DNA of 64,000 nt, from positions 1,054,001-1,118,000 of the forward strand of contig NZ_JASISV010000001.1 of the NCBI RefSeq assembly GCF_030063305.1, written 5' to 3'. Position numbers and translations under genes: made by a program. Below the pieces are notes generated by a model that was given only the letters and a program-made list of their open reading frames with translations, searched no databases and was not told the origin of the DNA. The DNA comes from Salinibacterium sp. G-O1 (lineage in GTDB: Bacteria > Actinomycetota > Actinomycetes > Actinomycetales > Microbacteriaceae). Shown here one piece after another: positions 43,169-51,241 of the stretch; position 1 is the stretch's first letter; every line of letters starts with the position of its first letter.

Positions 43169-44689
43169 ATGGCTATCGCCGCAAAAACGTCTGAGAAAAA
43201 CCGCTACAAAGCCGACCCATCTGTCTTGACCGCACTCCGGTCGCCACGAATTCTCACCCGTGAGGTTCTCGCGGGGCTGGTCGTCGCCATGGCGCTGATC
43301 CCTGAGGCCATCTCGTTCTCGATCATCGCCGGGGTCGACCCGCGAGTCGGGCTCTTCTCATCCTTCGTGATGGCCGTTTCGATCTCGTTCCTCGGCGGGC
43401 GTCCCGCCATGATCACGGCCGCCACCGGAGCCGTCGCGCTGGTGATTGCACCCGTCATGCGCGACTACGGGATGGAGTATTTCATCGCAACGGTCATCCT
43501 GGCTGGCATTTTTCAGGTGACCCTGGGTCTGCTGGGCGTGGCGAAGTTGATGAGATTCATCCCGCGCAGTGTCATGGTCGGATTCGTCAATGCCCTCGCG
43601 ATCCTGATCTTCACCGCGCAGCTGCCGCACCTGATCGGGGTGCCGTGGCTCGTCTACCCGCTGGTCGCCGTCGGAATCGTCATCATGGTCGGCATGCCGC
43701 GCATGACCAGGGTCGTGCCTGCGCCACTGGTCGCCATCCTGCTCATCACCGTTGCCGTGGTTGTCACGGGACTCAACGTGCCGAACGTCGGCGACGAGGG
43801 CGAGCTTCCCAAGAGCCTGCCCGAGCTGTTCCTGCCGAACGTTCCCCTGACGTGGGAGACGTTCACGATCATCGGCCCGTTTGCCATCGCGATGGCGCTC
43901 GTGGGACTTCTCGAGTCGCTCATGACCGCGAAGCTTGTCGACGACATCACCGACACTCACTCCCACAAGACCCGCGAGTCGATCGGCCAGGGCATCTCCA
44001 ACATGCTGTCCGGCCTCTTCGGCGGGATGGGCGGTTGCGCAATGATCGGCCAGACCATGATCAACGTGAAGGCGTCGGGTGCCCGCACCCGTATCTCCAC
44101 ATTCCTCGCTGGTGTGTTCCTGCTGATCCTGGTTGTGGCGCTGGGCGACGTGGTCTCCCTCATCCCGATGGCAGCTCTCGTTGCCGTAATGATCATGGTG
44201 TCGGTCGGAACATTTGACTGGCACAGCATCCGCCCGTCGACCCTAAAGCGCATGCCTCTCGGTGAGACAATCGTGATGGTTGCGACCGTCGTCGTCGTGG
44301 TCATCACTCACAACCTCGCCATCGGCGTGTTCATCGGTGTCATCGCCGCGATGATCGTGTTCGCCCGTCGGGTCGCTCATTTCGCCACCGTCACCAGGGA
44401 AGTGGATGCCACGGCAACCACGCCGACCGTCAACTACACGGTCTCCGGCGAGCTGTTCTTCGCATCGAGCAATGACCTGACCACCCAGTTCGAGTACGCC
44501 GACGACCCAGACCGGATCGTCATCGACATGTCTGACTCGCATATCTGGGATGCCTCGACGGTGGCGGCGCTCGACGCGATCACCACTAAGTACGAGAAGC
44601 ACGGTAAGCGCGTCGTCATCGAGGGGATGAACGAAGCCAGCACGAGGATGCACACCCGGCTCGCCGGAAACCTCGGCGGCGAAGTCTAA
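43169..44689 (+). CDS. SulP/SLC26-family anion transporter with STAS domain
   Basis: Membrane transporter of 506 residues. The first helices carry LAGLVVAMALIPEAISFSIIAGVDPRVGL and the GGMGGCAMIGQTMINVKASG loop is characteristic. The C-terminal STAS domain (about 425-500) has the DMSDSHIWDASTVAALD motif. Family members move sulfate, bicarbonate or dicarboxylates with Na+ or H+. The frame is open to 42956, but GGAGG six bases before ATG 43169 decides the start. It is divergent from MerR and probably under its control. Confidence 0.88.
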   Translation: MAIAAKTSEKNRYKADPSVLTALRSPRILTREVLAGLVVAMALIPEAISFSIIAGVDPRVGLFSSFVMAVSISFLGGRPAMITAATGAVALVIAPVMRDYGMEYFIATVILAGIFQVTLGLLGVAKLMRFIPRSVMVGFVNALAILIFTAQLPHLIGVPWLVYPLVAVGIVIMVGMPRMTRVVPAPLVAILLITVAVVVTGLNVPNVGDEGELPKSLPELFLPNVPLTWETFTIIGPFAIAMALVGLLESLMTAKLVDDITDTHSHKTRESIGQGISNMLSGLFGGMGGCAMIGQTMINVKASGARTRISTFLAGVFLLILVVALGDVVSLIPMAALVAVMIMVSVGTFDWHSIRPSTLKRMPLGETIVMVATVVVVVITHNLAIGVFIGVIAAMIVFARRVAHFATVTREVDATATTPTVNYTVSGELFFASSNDLTTQFEYADDPDRIVIDMSDSHIWDASTVAALDAITTKYEKHGKRVVIEGMNEASTRMHTRLAGNLGGEV

Positions 44690-44723
44690 ACCGCGGGGGC
44701 AATCGCCTGCCCGGCGCGAGCCA

Positions 44724-45065
44724 CTAGGTTGCCGGCCCCAGAACTCCCGGTTCGGGCGTGGTCGAACTGTGCTTCAACTCGACCAGAATCGTGTGGGTCG
44801 GCGTGCTGCCGATGTTGCGACCGCGGTGGGTCTGCGTCGGCAACCAGACCGCGGAGCCTGCTGTGAGGCTGACGTCGCGGGTATTGCCACCAATGGTGAG
44901 ACGACGGTCAAAATCGGTGAGCGTCACCATCACGGTGTTGGGATGGGCGTGTGGGGTGGTCTCATCGCCGGGGACGTCCCGGTATTCGAGCACCCTGACG
45001 TCGTCGTTTTCCCAGAGGGTCCGGTAGAGCTCCGGATCCGTAATCGTTGGGTCGGTGTCTGTCAT
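44724..45065 (-). CDS. small cupin-domain protein
   Basis: Single-domain cupin of 113 residues. The metal-binding motif 1 appears as TPHAHPNTVMVTLTD (His-x-His) and motif 2 as GSAVWLPTQTHRGRNIG; YRDVPGDETTPHAHP is typical of small beta-barrel proteins of unknown function. No fused domain. TAGCAT and six bases precede ATG 45065, suggesting a leaderless mRNA. Convergent with the SulP gene, 34 bases apart. Confidence 0.8.
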   Translation of the reverse strand: MTDTDPTITDPELYRTLWENDDVRVLEYRDVPGDETTPHAHPNTVMVTLTDFDRRLTIGGNTRDVSLTAGSAVWLPTQTHRGRNIGSTPTHTILVELKHSSTTPEPGVLGPAT

Positions 45066-45105
45066 AGGCGGATGCTACTCCCGTGGCCTCCCGCTGGATA
45101 TAGGT

Positions 45106-45837
45106 TCAGGCAGCGAGCGACCGGCGGAACCCGGGGGTTGCGACCATTGCTCCGGCGCGATCCACGGCCAGAACGTCGACCGGCCAGCGGTCCGTGATCT
45201 GATCGATCGCGGCCGGACCGCCGGCAACGATCGCAGTGGCCAGAACGTCGGCCGTGACGATGTCGCCGGCGATCACGCTCACCTGCGCGAAGTGAGTGGG
45301 GCCAAGTTCGCCGCCGCGCCAGATGTGGTCGCCACGCTGGGCGCATCCTGAGGTGGCGATGGCCCGCCGAGCGCCACCCACCTCGACCGAGCACAGCAGG
45401 GCGTCGGGGTCAGCGGGATCGGCGATGCCGGTGACCCAGGGGGCGTGATTGCTGCGGACGAGGATGTCTCCACCGACGTTGATCGTCCAGGCGGGGCATC
45501 CGGCGCGGTCGAGGAGCGCCCCGGCGCTCTCGATGGCCTCGGCTTTGACGATGCCGTTGAGGTCCAGGACTCCGTCGGGTCGGTTCGGGGTGAACAGCCC
45601 GCCGGTCTGGATGCGCCATTCGATACTGCGCTCGTAGCTCGAGCGCAGTTCGGCGCTGGCCAGCCCCAGCGCGACGGTGCCGTTCGCGATCCTGCTGAGC
45701 TCGGACTCGGGCCGATACAGGCTGAAGCGCTCGTCGACGTCACGGAAGACGGCATCCACGTCGTCGAGCTCTGACGCGTAGGCCTCCGGCAGCTCGATCG
45801 ATGCGACCGTGCCCATGGTGCAAAGAACGTGACGCAT
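45106..45837 (-). CDS. apbE: FAD:protein FMN transferase
   Basis: ApbE-family flavin transferase of 243 residues that attaches FMN by a phosphoester to a Thr/Ser of a target protein. Motifs are LDLNGIVKAEAIE, TINVGGDI, the IATSGCAQR loop and TADVLATAIVAGG for Mg-FAD. It is shorter than many ApbEs and has no signal peptide, so it may act inside the cell. Its start overlaps the stop of the FMN-binding protein gene by one base, making that protein its likely target. Confidence 0.9.
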   Translation of the reverse strand: MRHVLCTMGTVASIELPEAYASELDDVDAVFRDVDERFSLYRPESELSRIANGTVALGLASAELRSSYERSIEWRIQTGGLFTPNRPDGVLDLNGIVKAEAIESAGALLDRAGCPAWTINVGGDILVRSNHAPWVTGIADPADPDALLCSVEVGGARRAIATSGCAQRGDHIWRGGELGPTHFAQVSVIAGDIVTADVLATAIVAGGPAAIDQITDRWPVDVLAVDRAGAMVATPGFRRSLAA

Positions 45838-46310
45838 CAGATCCCTGCCTGATCGAGAGCGGATTGCAGCGACGCGAGGTAGGCGTTTGACGTGTAGGTC
45901 GCTCCGCCAACGTTCGACACCTGTGCCGATTGCGAGGCGAGCACCTCGTCGTGGAGCACCGGCGCCGCGCGGTTGCTGATCTGCACCGACTTTCCGTCGG
46001 CGTCGGTCAGTTGCAGAGGGGTGACGTCAGTGATCGAGCCGCCGGAGATCGTGACGGCAACCTGGACATTGCCGAATCGCGTGGAGACACTCGAGCCGGT
46101 GAACGTGCCGTCGGCTGGTCCGGAGGCAACGGGAGCCTGGGTCGTGCTGGGGGACGGTGACGTCGTCGTGGTTTGCGGAGCCGTTGCGCCGCTCAACTGC
46201 GGCTGCGAGGTTGTCACGGCAGGCGTGAGCAGTGGCGCACCTGCCTGCCAGCCGACGATCAGCACCGCGACCGACGCGAAAATCCCACCGAGTGTTGCGC
46301 GTGTTCTCAC
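45837..46310 (-). CDS. exported FMN-binding domain protein (ApbE target)
   Basis: Protein of 157 residues: one N-terminal membrane helix or signal anchor (about 8-24), a Thr/Pro/Ser-rich linker (about 30-65), then an FMN_bind domain (about 66-157) with GTFTGSSVSTRFGNVQVAVTI and the flavinylation site SNVGGATYTS, where Thr138 would carry FMN. The domain ends AYLASLQSALDQA. Between the ferric-reductase-like gene (four-base overlap) and apbE, it should carry electrons outside the membrane. Confidence 0.9.
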   Translation of the reverse strand: MRTRATLGGIFASVAVLIVGWQAGAPLLTPAVTTSQPQLSGATAPQTTTTSPSPSTTQAPVASGPADGTFTGSSVSTRFGNVQVAVTISGGSITDVTPLQLTDADGKSVQISNRAAPVLHDEVLASQSAQVSNVGGATYTSNAYLASLQSALDQAGI

Positions 46311-47728
46311 CAGTCGAACCTTTCTGCGTGGATGTGGTCGAAGGGGACTCCCAACGCGCGGGCTTCGGCCTCAACCGAGTCGAGCCAGGGGGTGGGCCCG
46401 CACAGGAAGAGATCGGATTGCGCGAGGTCGGGGAAAGCCGACGCGAGGGTGACCCCTCGCTGAACGTCGGTCTCCGACATCCAACTCGGGCCGGTCGCTG
46501 ACCGGTGACCGACCATGACGAAGCAGGCGGCGCCCTTGGCCGCGGCGAGCTCGACGATTTCGTCCCAGAGGTACGTCTCGTCCTGACTGCCGGCCCGCAG
46601 CAGGATCGTCGCTTCACCCGGGGCGAACTGCGCGTGCTCGAGGAGGGCCCGGATCGGGGTGACCCCGATACCGGCCGCGATGATGGCGAGTTTCGGGGAG
46701 GTGCGTGCGGCATCGGTGAACAGGCCGTACGGTCCCTCGATCGACACCCTGGTGCCGACGGGAACCTGGCTGATGCGAGCGCTACCCGAGCCGAGATCGC
46801 GGATGGTGATGCGAGCCGACGAGGTTGTGGGCATCGCAGACAGCGAGATCGGGTGGGAATGCCACCAGGTCTTGCCCGTCCAGAACCGCCAGATGAAGTA
46901 TTGGCCGCCTGCGCTGCCGAGGCCGCGAAGGTTACGTCCAGCGAGGTGAATGGATGTCACACCCGGAGCGATCGTGTTCACCCCGGCCACGGTGATCTGG
47001 TGGCGAAGGCTCGACACGATCGGTTCGATGAATCGGAAGGTCAGGATCGCGCCGAACGCGATCACATAGAGGGCGATCCAGTACACCCGCTGCACTGTGC
47101 CCTCGGCCAGCACCCCGCCATTGCTCAACTGGTGGGGGAGTGCGAAGGCGACCGAGAAGTAGCTCAGCAAGTGCACGAGATGCCATCCCTCGTAGCTGAA
47201 CTTGCGTCGCACCGCGACAAGGGAGGTCACGACCACTGCGATCATCAGTCCCATGCCGATGAAGGCGAGGGGCATGTCCGGCAGGGCGAGCATCGGCCCG
47301 ATCTCGGCGATGGGGTTGTAGCCCTGGCTCATCCCGTATCCGACCAGAAGCAGGGCTCCGTGCCCAAGCAGCAGGTAGAGGGCGGGCTTGCCGAGCGATC
47401 GGTGCACAGCGATGGCGCGATCGTGCCCGATGACTCGATCGATCGCCGGAATCCGGGCGGCGAGCACCAGCATGACCAGAACGAAGTCGGTGCCAATGAG
47501 ACCGGCCACGATCCCGACGCTCGTAAAGCTTTCGGCAATCGATCCGAACTGTCCGGCACCACCCGAGGCGAGAAAGAGCGCGGCGGCGGCCGCCCCCGAT
47601 GCCCACAATGCGATCACGAGTAGGTCGGCCCGAGCCGCTCGGCGCTTGTATTCCCGCCGCGGATCGCGGCGAGAGGGTGCTGTGCGCGATGGCCGTGCCG
47701 CCGGTCGAGCCTGCGCCTGAATGCTCAT
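46307..47728 (-). CDS. ferric-reductase-like transmembrane flavocytochrome (FNR-type C-terminus)
   Basis: Protein of 473 residues. After a basic N-terminus come about six membrane helices with paired His residues suited to haem binding (HRSLGKPALYLLLGHGALLL, and GWHLVHLLSYFSVAFALPHQL). The C-terminal half is a ferredoxin-NADP-reductase module: FAD site WWHSHPISLSA, NAD(P) site IAAGIGVTPIRAL and CGPTPWLDSVEA. It should pass electrons from NAD(P)H across the membrane to the FMN-binding protein encoded next. ATG 47728 is chosen; CACAGT lies six bases upstream. Confidence 0.87.
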   Translation of the reverse strand: MSIQAQARPAARPSRTAPSRRDPRREYKRRAARADLLVIALWASGAAAAALFLASGGAGQFGSIAESFTSVGIVAGLIGTDFVLVMLVLAARIPAIDRVIGHDRAIAVHRSLGKPALYLLLGHGALLLVGYGMSQGYNPIAEIGPMLALPDMPLAFIGMGLMIAVVVTSLVAVRRKFSYEGWHLVHLLSYFSVAFALPHQLSNGGVLAEGTVQRVYWIALYVIAFGAILTFRFIEPIVSSLRHQITVAGVNTIAPGVTSIHLAGRNLRGLGSAGGQYFIWRFWTGKTWWHSHPISLSAMPTTSSARITIRDLGSGSARISQVPVGTRVSIEGPYGLFTDAARTSPKLAIIAAGIGVTPIRALLEHAQFAPGEATILLRAGSQDETYLWDEIVELAAAKGAACFVMVGHRSATGPSWMSETDVQRGVTLASAFPDLAQSDLFLCGPTPWLDSVEAEARALGVPFDHIHAERFDW

Positions 47729-47826
47729 GGCAACACTGTGAGCGCGCAAGCTGTGCTCGCCCTATGAAATTGTGGTGCGGTGTGTGAGAGTCCTCACACC
47801 GGCTGGCTACCGGCCGCAGCCTGGCG

Positions 47827-48555
47827 TCACACCACGCCGGTCGTCCCGAGGATCGTACCGATCAGGAACGTTGCGGCCAGCGCGATCGCCCCGCCGATTA
47901 CCACGCGCAGTGTGGGTCGCAGCCAGGGGCTGCCGCCGATGCGGGCGCCGGTCGCGCCGGTGAGGGCCAGGGCGATGAGCACGGCGACGAAGGTCACCGG
48001 CACTCGCATGGGCTCGGGCGGGAGCAGGATCGCGAGCATGGGCAGCATCGCGCCGATAAAGAATGCGAGGGCGGATGCCCCAGCCGCCTGCCAGGGGCTG
48101 ACGATGTCCTCCTGACTGATGCCGAGCTCGGCCTCTAGGTGTGCGGTGAGGGCATCATGCGCCGTCAATTCTTCCGCCACCGTCAGGGCGGTGTGCGCTG
48201 ACAGCCCCTTCGATTCGTAGATGGCCGCGAGCTCCCGAAGCTCCTCTTCCGGCATCTCTTCGAGCTCTCGTCGTTCCTTGGCGATGAGGGCGTGCTGGCT
48301 GTCTCGCTGACTGCTCACCGAGACGTATTCCCCCAGCGCCATAGAGATAGCCCCACCAACGAGACCGGCGAGTCCCGCAGTCAGGATCGGGGCTACCGCA
48401 CTGGTGGCCCCGGCAACGCCCACGACGATCGCTGCCACAGAGACGATGCCGTCGTTGGCGCCCAGCACCCCCGCCCTGAGCCAATTGAGTCGGCCCGCGA
48501 TTCCCGCTGCGTGGGGTTCATTCGGGTGCGCCGTGGCGCTCGGTTCAACGGTCAT
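47827..48555 (-). CDS. VIT1/CCC1-family iron/manganese transporter
   Basis: Membrane protein of 242 residues in the VIT1/CCC1 family. The first helix holds LRAGVLGANDGIVSVAAIVVGVAG, the second GGAISMALGEYVSVSSQRD, and a Glu-rich cytoplasmic domain (KERRELEEMPEEELRELA) supplies the metal-binding helices; three further helices follow. Relatives export Fe2+ or Mn2+ from the cytosol. ATG 48555 is preferred over TTG 48567. It lies beside the ferric-reductase-like gene, but in a separate unit. Confidence 0.9.
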   Translation of the reverse strand: MTVEPSATAHPNEPHAAGIAGRLNWLRAGVLGANDGIVSVAAIVVGVAGATSAVAPILTAGLAGLVGGAISMALGEYVSVSSQRDSQHALIAKERRELEEMPEEELRELAAIYESKGLSAHTALTVAEELTAHDALTAHLEAELGISQEDIVSPWQAAGASALAFFIGAMLPMLAILLPPEPMRVPVTFVAVLIALALTGATGARIGGSPWLRPTLRVVIGGAIALAATFLIGTILGTTGVV

Positions 48556-48581
48556 GCGATCAGCCAATCACTGCGCCGCAC

Positions 48582-49862
48582 TCAGGGCAATTCCTCGGCG
48601 TCGCTGAGGCGTCGCGACACCGAAATCCGTATCGCCCGATACAGCAGTCCCAGCGCGAGCACGACGACGCCGCCCACGATCGCGCTCGGCGGCAGCGTGG
48701 CGGCGAGCACGAGGCATCCTGCCGCACCGAGCACGAAAACTGCCCTAGGGAACCGTCTTCTGTCGGCGCCTTGCGTGATGGCAGACACGTTCGCGACGAA
48801 ATAGTAAAGCAGCACGCCGAATGATGAGAATCCGATCGCCCCTCGAACGTCGATGGTCAGCACGACCGCCACGACGGCGACCGCCACCACGACCTCGGCG
48901 CGGTGTGGAACCTGGAATCGTGGATGCACGGCAGAGAGCCACCGTGGCAGGTCAGCCTCGCGCGCCATCGCCAGGCTCGTGCGACCGACGCCCGCGATGA
49001 GCGCGAGCAGCGCCCCGAGGGCGGCGAACGCCGCGCCGATGGTGACGACCGGCCCGGTCCACGACCACCCGCCAGCGACCGCTGCGTCCCGGATCGGGGC
49101 GGTGGACTCGGCCAGCGCCACGGGCCCCAGTGTCGCCAGCAGCGTCGTGCCGACCACCGCGTAGACCGCGATGGCGATCGCCAGGGCGATGATGATCGCG
49201 CGTGGGATCGTGCGCGATGGGTTGCGAACCTCCTCGCCCATGGTCGCGATGCGCGCATAGCCGGCGAATGCGAAGAACAGCAGCCCGGCGGACTGCAGGA
49301 TGCCGTATGGACCCGAGGCGAGGATGGGGGAGTCGATGGGCCCGGCCGTGCTCTGTGGTCCGGCTGCGGCCGACGCGACAACGGCGACGGCGAGCGCCGC
49401 GAGCACGATGACGACGATGATGCGCGCGAGCCTCGCGGTTCTCGTGACACCGCGATAATTCACAGCGGCGAGGGCGCAGACGGCGGCGACGGCCACGGGT
49501 TTCTGCCACCCCGCTGGAGCGGCGTAGGCGGCGAAGGTCAGAGCCATTGCCGCGCAGCTCGCGGTCTTTCCGACGACGAAACTCCACCCGGCGAAAAATC
49601 CCCACCAGTGCCCGAGCTGTTCGCGCCCGTAGACGTAAGTGCCGCCAGACACCGGGTACGCGGCCGCCAGTTGCGCTGACGCGAGCGCGTTGCATCCTGC
49701 GACTATCGCGGCAACCACGAGTCCCACCAGCAGGCCGGCCCCCGCGGCCTGCGCGGCGGGGGCGAAGGCGGCGAACACTCCGGCCCCGATCATGGAGCCG
49801 AGGCCAATGAACACGGCGTCGGAGGTGCCGAGGCTGCGGCTGAGCGGCGTAGCGGTGGTCAT
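48582..49862 (-). CDS. APC-family amino-acid permease
   Basis: Membrane transporter of 426 residues with 12 helices. Helix 1 has the substrate-binding break GLGSMIGAGVFAAF, helix 2-3 YPVSGGTYVYGREQLG, and helix 6 FFAFAGYARIATMGEEVRNP, the signature of the basic/neutral amino-acid antiporter branch. The substrate is not determined. TATCCT and six bases precede ATG 49862. It is the nearest downstream gene of ppx on the same strand, 30 bases away, but has its own promoter. Confidence 0.88.
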   Translation of the reverse strand: MTTATPLSRSLGTSDAVFIGLGSMIGAGVFAAFAPAAQAAGAGLLVGLVVAAIVAGCNALASAQLAAAYPVSGGTYVYGREQLGHWWGFFAGWSFVVGKTASCAAMALTFAAYAAPAGWQKPVAVAAVCALAAVNYRGVTRTARLARIIVVIVLAALAVAVVASAAAGPQSTAGPIDSPILASGPYGILQSAGLLFFAFAGYARIATMGEEVRNPSRTIPRAIIIALAIAIAVYAVVGTTLLATLGPVALAESTAPIRDAAVAGGWSWTGPVVTIGAAFAALGALLALIAGVGRTSLAMAREADLPRWLSAVHPRFQVPHRAEVVVAVAVVAVVLTIDVRGAIGFSSFGVLLYYFVANVSAITQGADRRRFPRAVFVLGAAGCLVLAATLPPSAIVGGVVVLALGLLYRAIRISVSRRLSDAEELP

Positions 49863-49892
49863 CTGCGCAGGATAGGGGATCGAGGTAACCGG

Positions 49893-50825
49893 CTAGGTCG
49901 TCATGAGGTGATCGAAGCGCCTCAAGATCAGACCCTCCCGCAGCGCCCATGGGCAGATCTGCATCGATTCGACGTTCAACCCCTCCATCGCCGCCTGCGC
50001 AACGAGGGCTGCTGCGAGCAGTTGGCGCGCGCGGACGGCGGAGACTCCCGGAAGCTCGGCTCGGTCATCCGAGGCCATGGCGGAGAGTCTCGTGGTCCAC
50101 AGGGTCAGGTCCTGCAGCAACAGCTCTCTGCGCACGTACGGTCCGTCTGCTTCGGGTGCGGAGCCGGCGATGCGGGCGAGCGAGCGGAACGACTTGGAGG
50201 TTCCTGCGACGAGTGTTGGTTCGCCGAGGCGCTCAATCTCTTCCAGCGGGCCTTCGAGGGTGGCGCGGATGTGCTTGCGGGCTTCCTTGACACTTTTCGC
50301 GGTGGGCGGGTCTTCTGCGAAGAAGTCACGGGTAAGGCGACCCGCGCCGAGCGGCACAGAAAGCGCAAGTTTTGGCTGCTCTTTGGCGCCCATCGCCAGT
50401 TCGAATGATCCGCCACCAATGTCGAGGTTCAGGATCGTGCCGGAACCCCAGCCGTACCAGCGGCGCACCGCGAGAAATGTTGCGGCTGCCTCCTCCTGAC
50501 CGCTCAATTCGACGAGCTGGGTGCCGGTCTCGGCCAGCACGCGCTCGAAAATGGCCGGCCCGTTGGTGGCGTCGCGCAGGGCAGACGTGGCGAACGCCAT
50601 CATGTCTTCCGCGCCATTGTCTTTCGCGATGGTGGCGGCTTCGCCCACAAACTCGATGAGCTTCGTCTGGCCTTCGGCCGAAATCGATCCGTCGTCCTCC
50701 AGAAACTGGATGAGCTGCAGGGGCTGCTTATGCGATGTGTACGGGATGGGTCGGGCGCCGGGGAAGGCATCCACCAGCAGCATATGAACGGTGTTCGAGC
50801 CGATATCGAGAACGCCCAGTCGCAT
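49893..50825 (-). CDS. Ppx/GppA-family exopolyphosphatase
   Basis: Actin-fold phosphatase of 310 residues, one-domain form typical of actinobacterial Ppx1. The phosphate-1 motif is VLDIGSNTVHMLLVDA, the second is NLDIGGGSFELAMG, and VAGTSKSFRSLARIAG lies later. It removes terminal phosphate from polyphosphate and perhaps the pppGpp gamma-phosphate. TAGATT and six bases precede ATG 50825; it diverges from the ArsR gene. Confidence 0.9.
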   Translation of the reverse strand: MRLGVLDIGSNTVHMLLVDAFPGARPIPYTSHKQPLQLIQFLEDDGSISAEGQTKLIEFVGEAATIAKDNGAEDMMAFATSALRDATNGPAIFERVLAETGTQLVELSGQEEAAATFLAVRRWYGWGSGTILNLDIGGGSFELAMGAKEQPKLALSVPLGAGRLTRDFFAEDPPTAKSVKEARKHIRATLEGPLEEIERLGEPTLVAGTSKSFRSLARIAGSAPEADGPYVRRELLLQDLTLWTTRLSAMASDDRAELPGVSAVRARQLLAAALVAQAAMEGLNVESMQICPWALREGLILRRFDHLMTT

Positions 50826-50888
50826 GCACCGAATCTACTCTCTGCGCGCTGGTTTGATGGAAACATAAAACCGTGGAATTATGAGCGA

Positions 50889-51236
50889 ATGGATCAATTT
50901 ACAGGTTCCCAGCGCCCGCTCTACGAGGTGAAGGCCAACTTGTTCAAGGGCTTGGCGCATCCGGTGCGCGTGCGAGTGTTGGAGGTGCTTTCAGCACGCT
51001 CGGATGTCTCGGTAGCCGAGCTGCTCGCAGACACCGGGTTGGAACCATCCCACCTCTCCCAGCATCTGGGCGTGCTGCGACGTCACCACCTGGTCATCGC
51101 CGAGCGACGCGCCAGCCAGGTCTTCTATCGGCTCGCATACCCGCAGGTCGCCGATCTCCTCGCCGTCTCGCGGTCACTCCTCGTGGAAGTGCTCAACACG
51201 ACACAGCAACAACTTGCCTCAACAGTGAACTCGTGA
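50889..51236 (+). CDS. ArsR-family transcriptional regulator
   Basis: Winged-helix repressor of 115 residues. The fold spans LFKGLAHPVRVRVLEVL, AELLADTGLEPSHLSQHLGVLRRHHLV and the wing AERRASQVFYRL. The metal box CVC of ArsR/SmtB is absent, so it probably senses something else. The frame is open to 50730; ATG 50889 is the first start near the conserved core, with AATTAT six bases upstream. The next gene, a SulP transporter, starts within a few bases, indicating an operon. Confidence 0.9.
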   Translation: MDQFTGSQRPLYEVKANLFKGLAHPVRVRVLEVLSARSDVSVAELLADTGLEPSHLSQHLGVLRRHHLVIAERRASQVFYRLAYPQVADLLAVSRSLLVEVLNTTQQQLASTVNS

Positions 51237-51241
51237 GGGCC

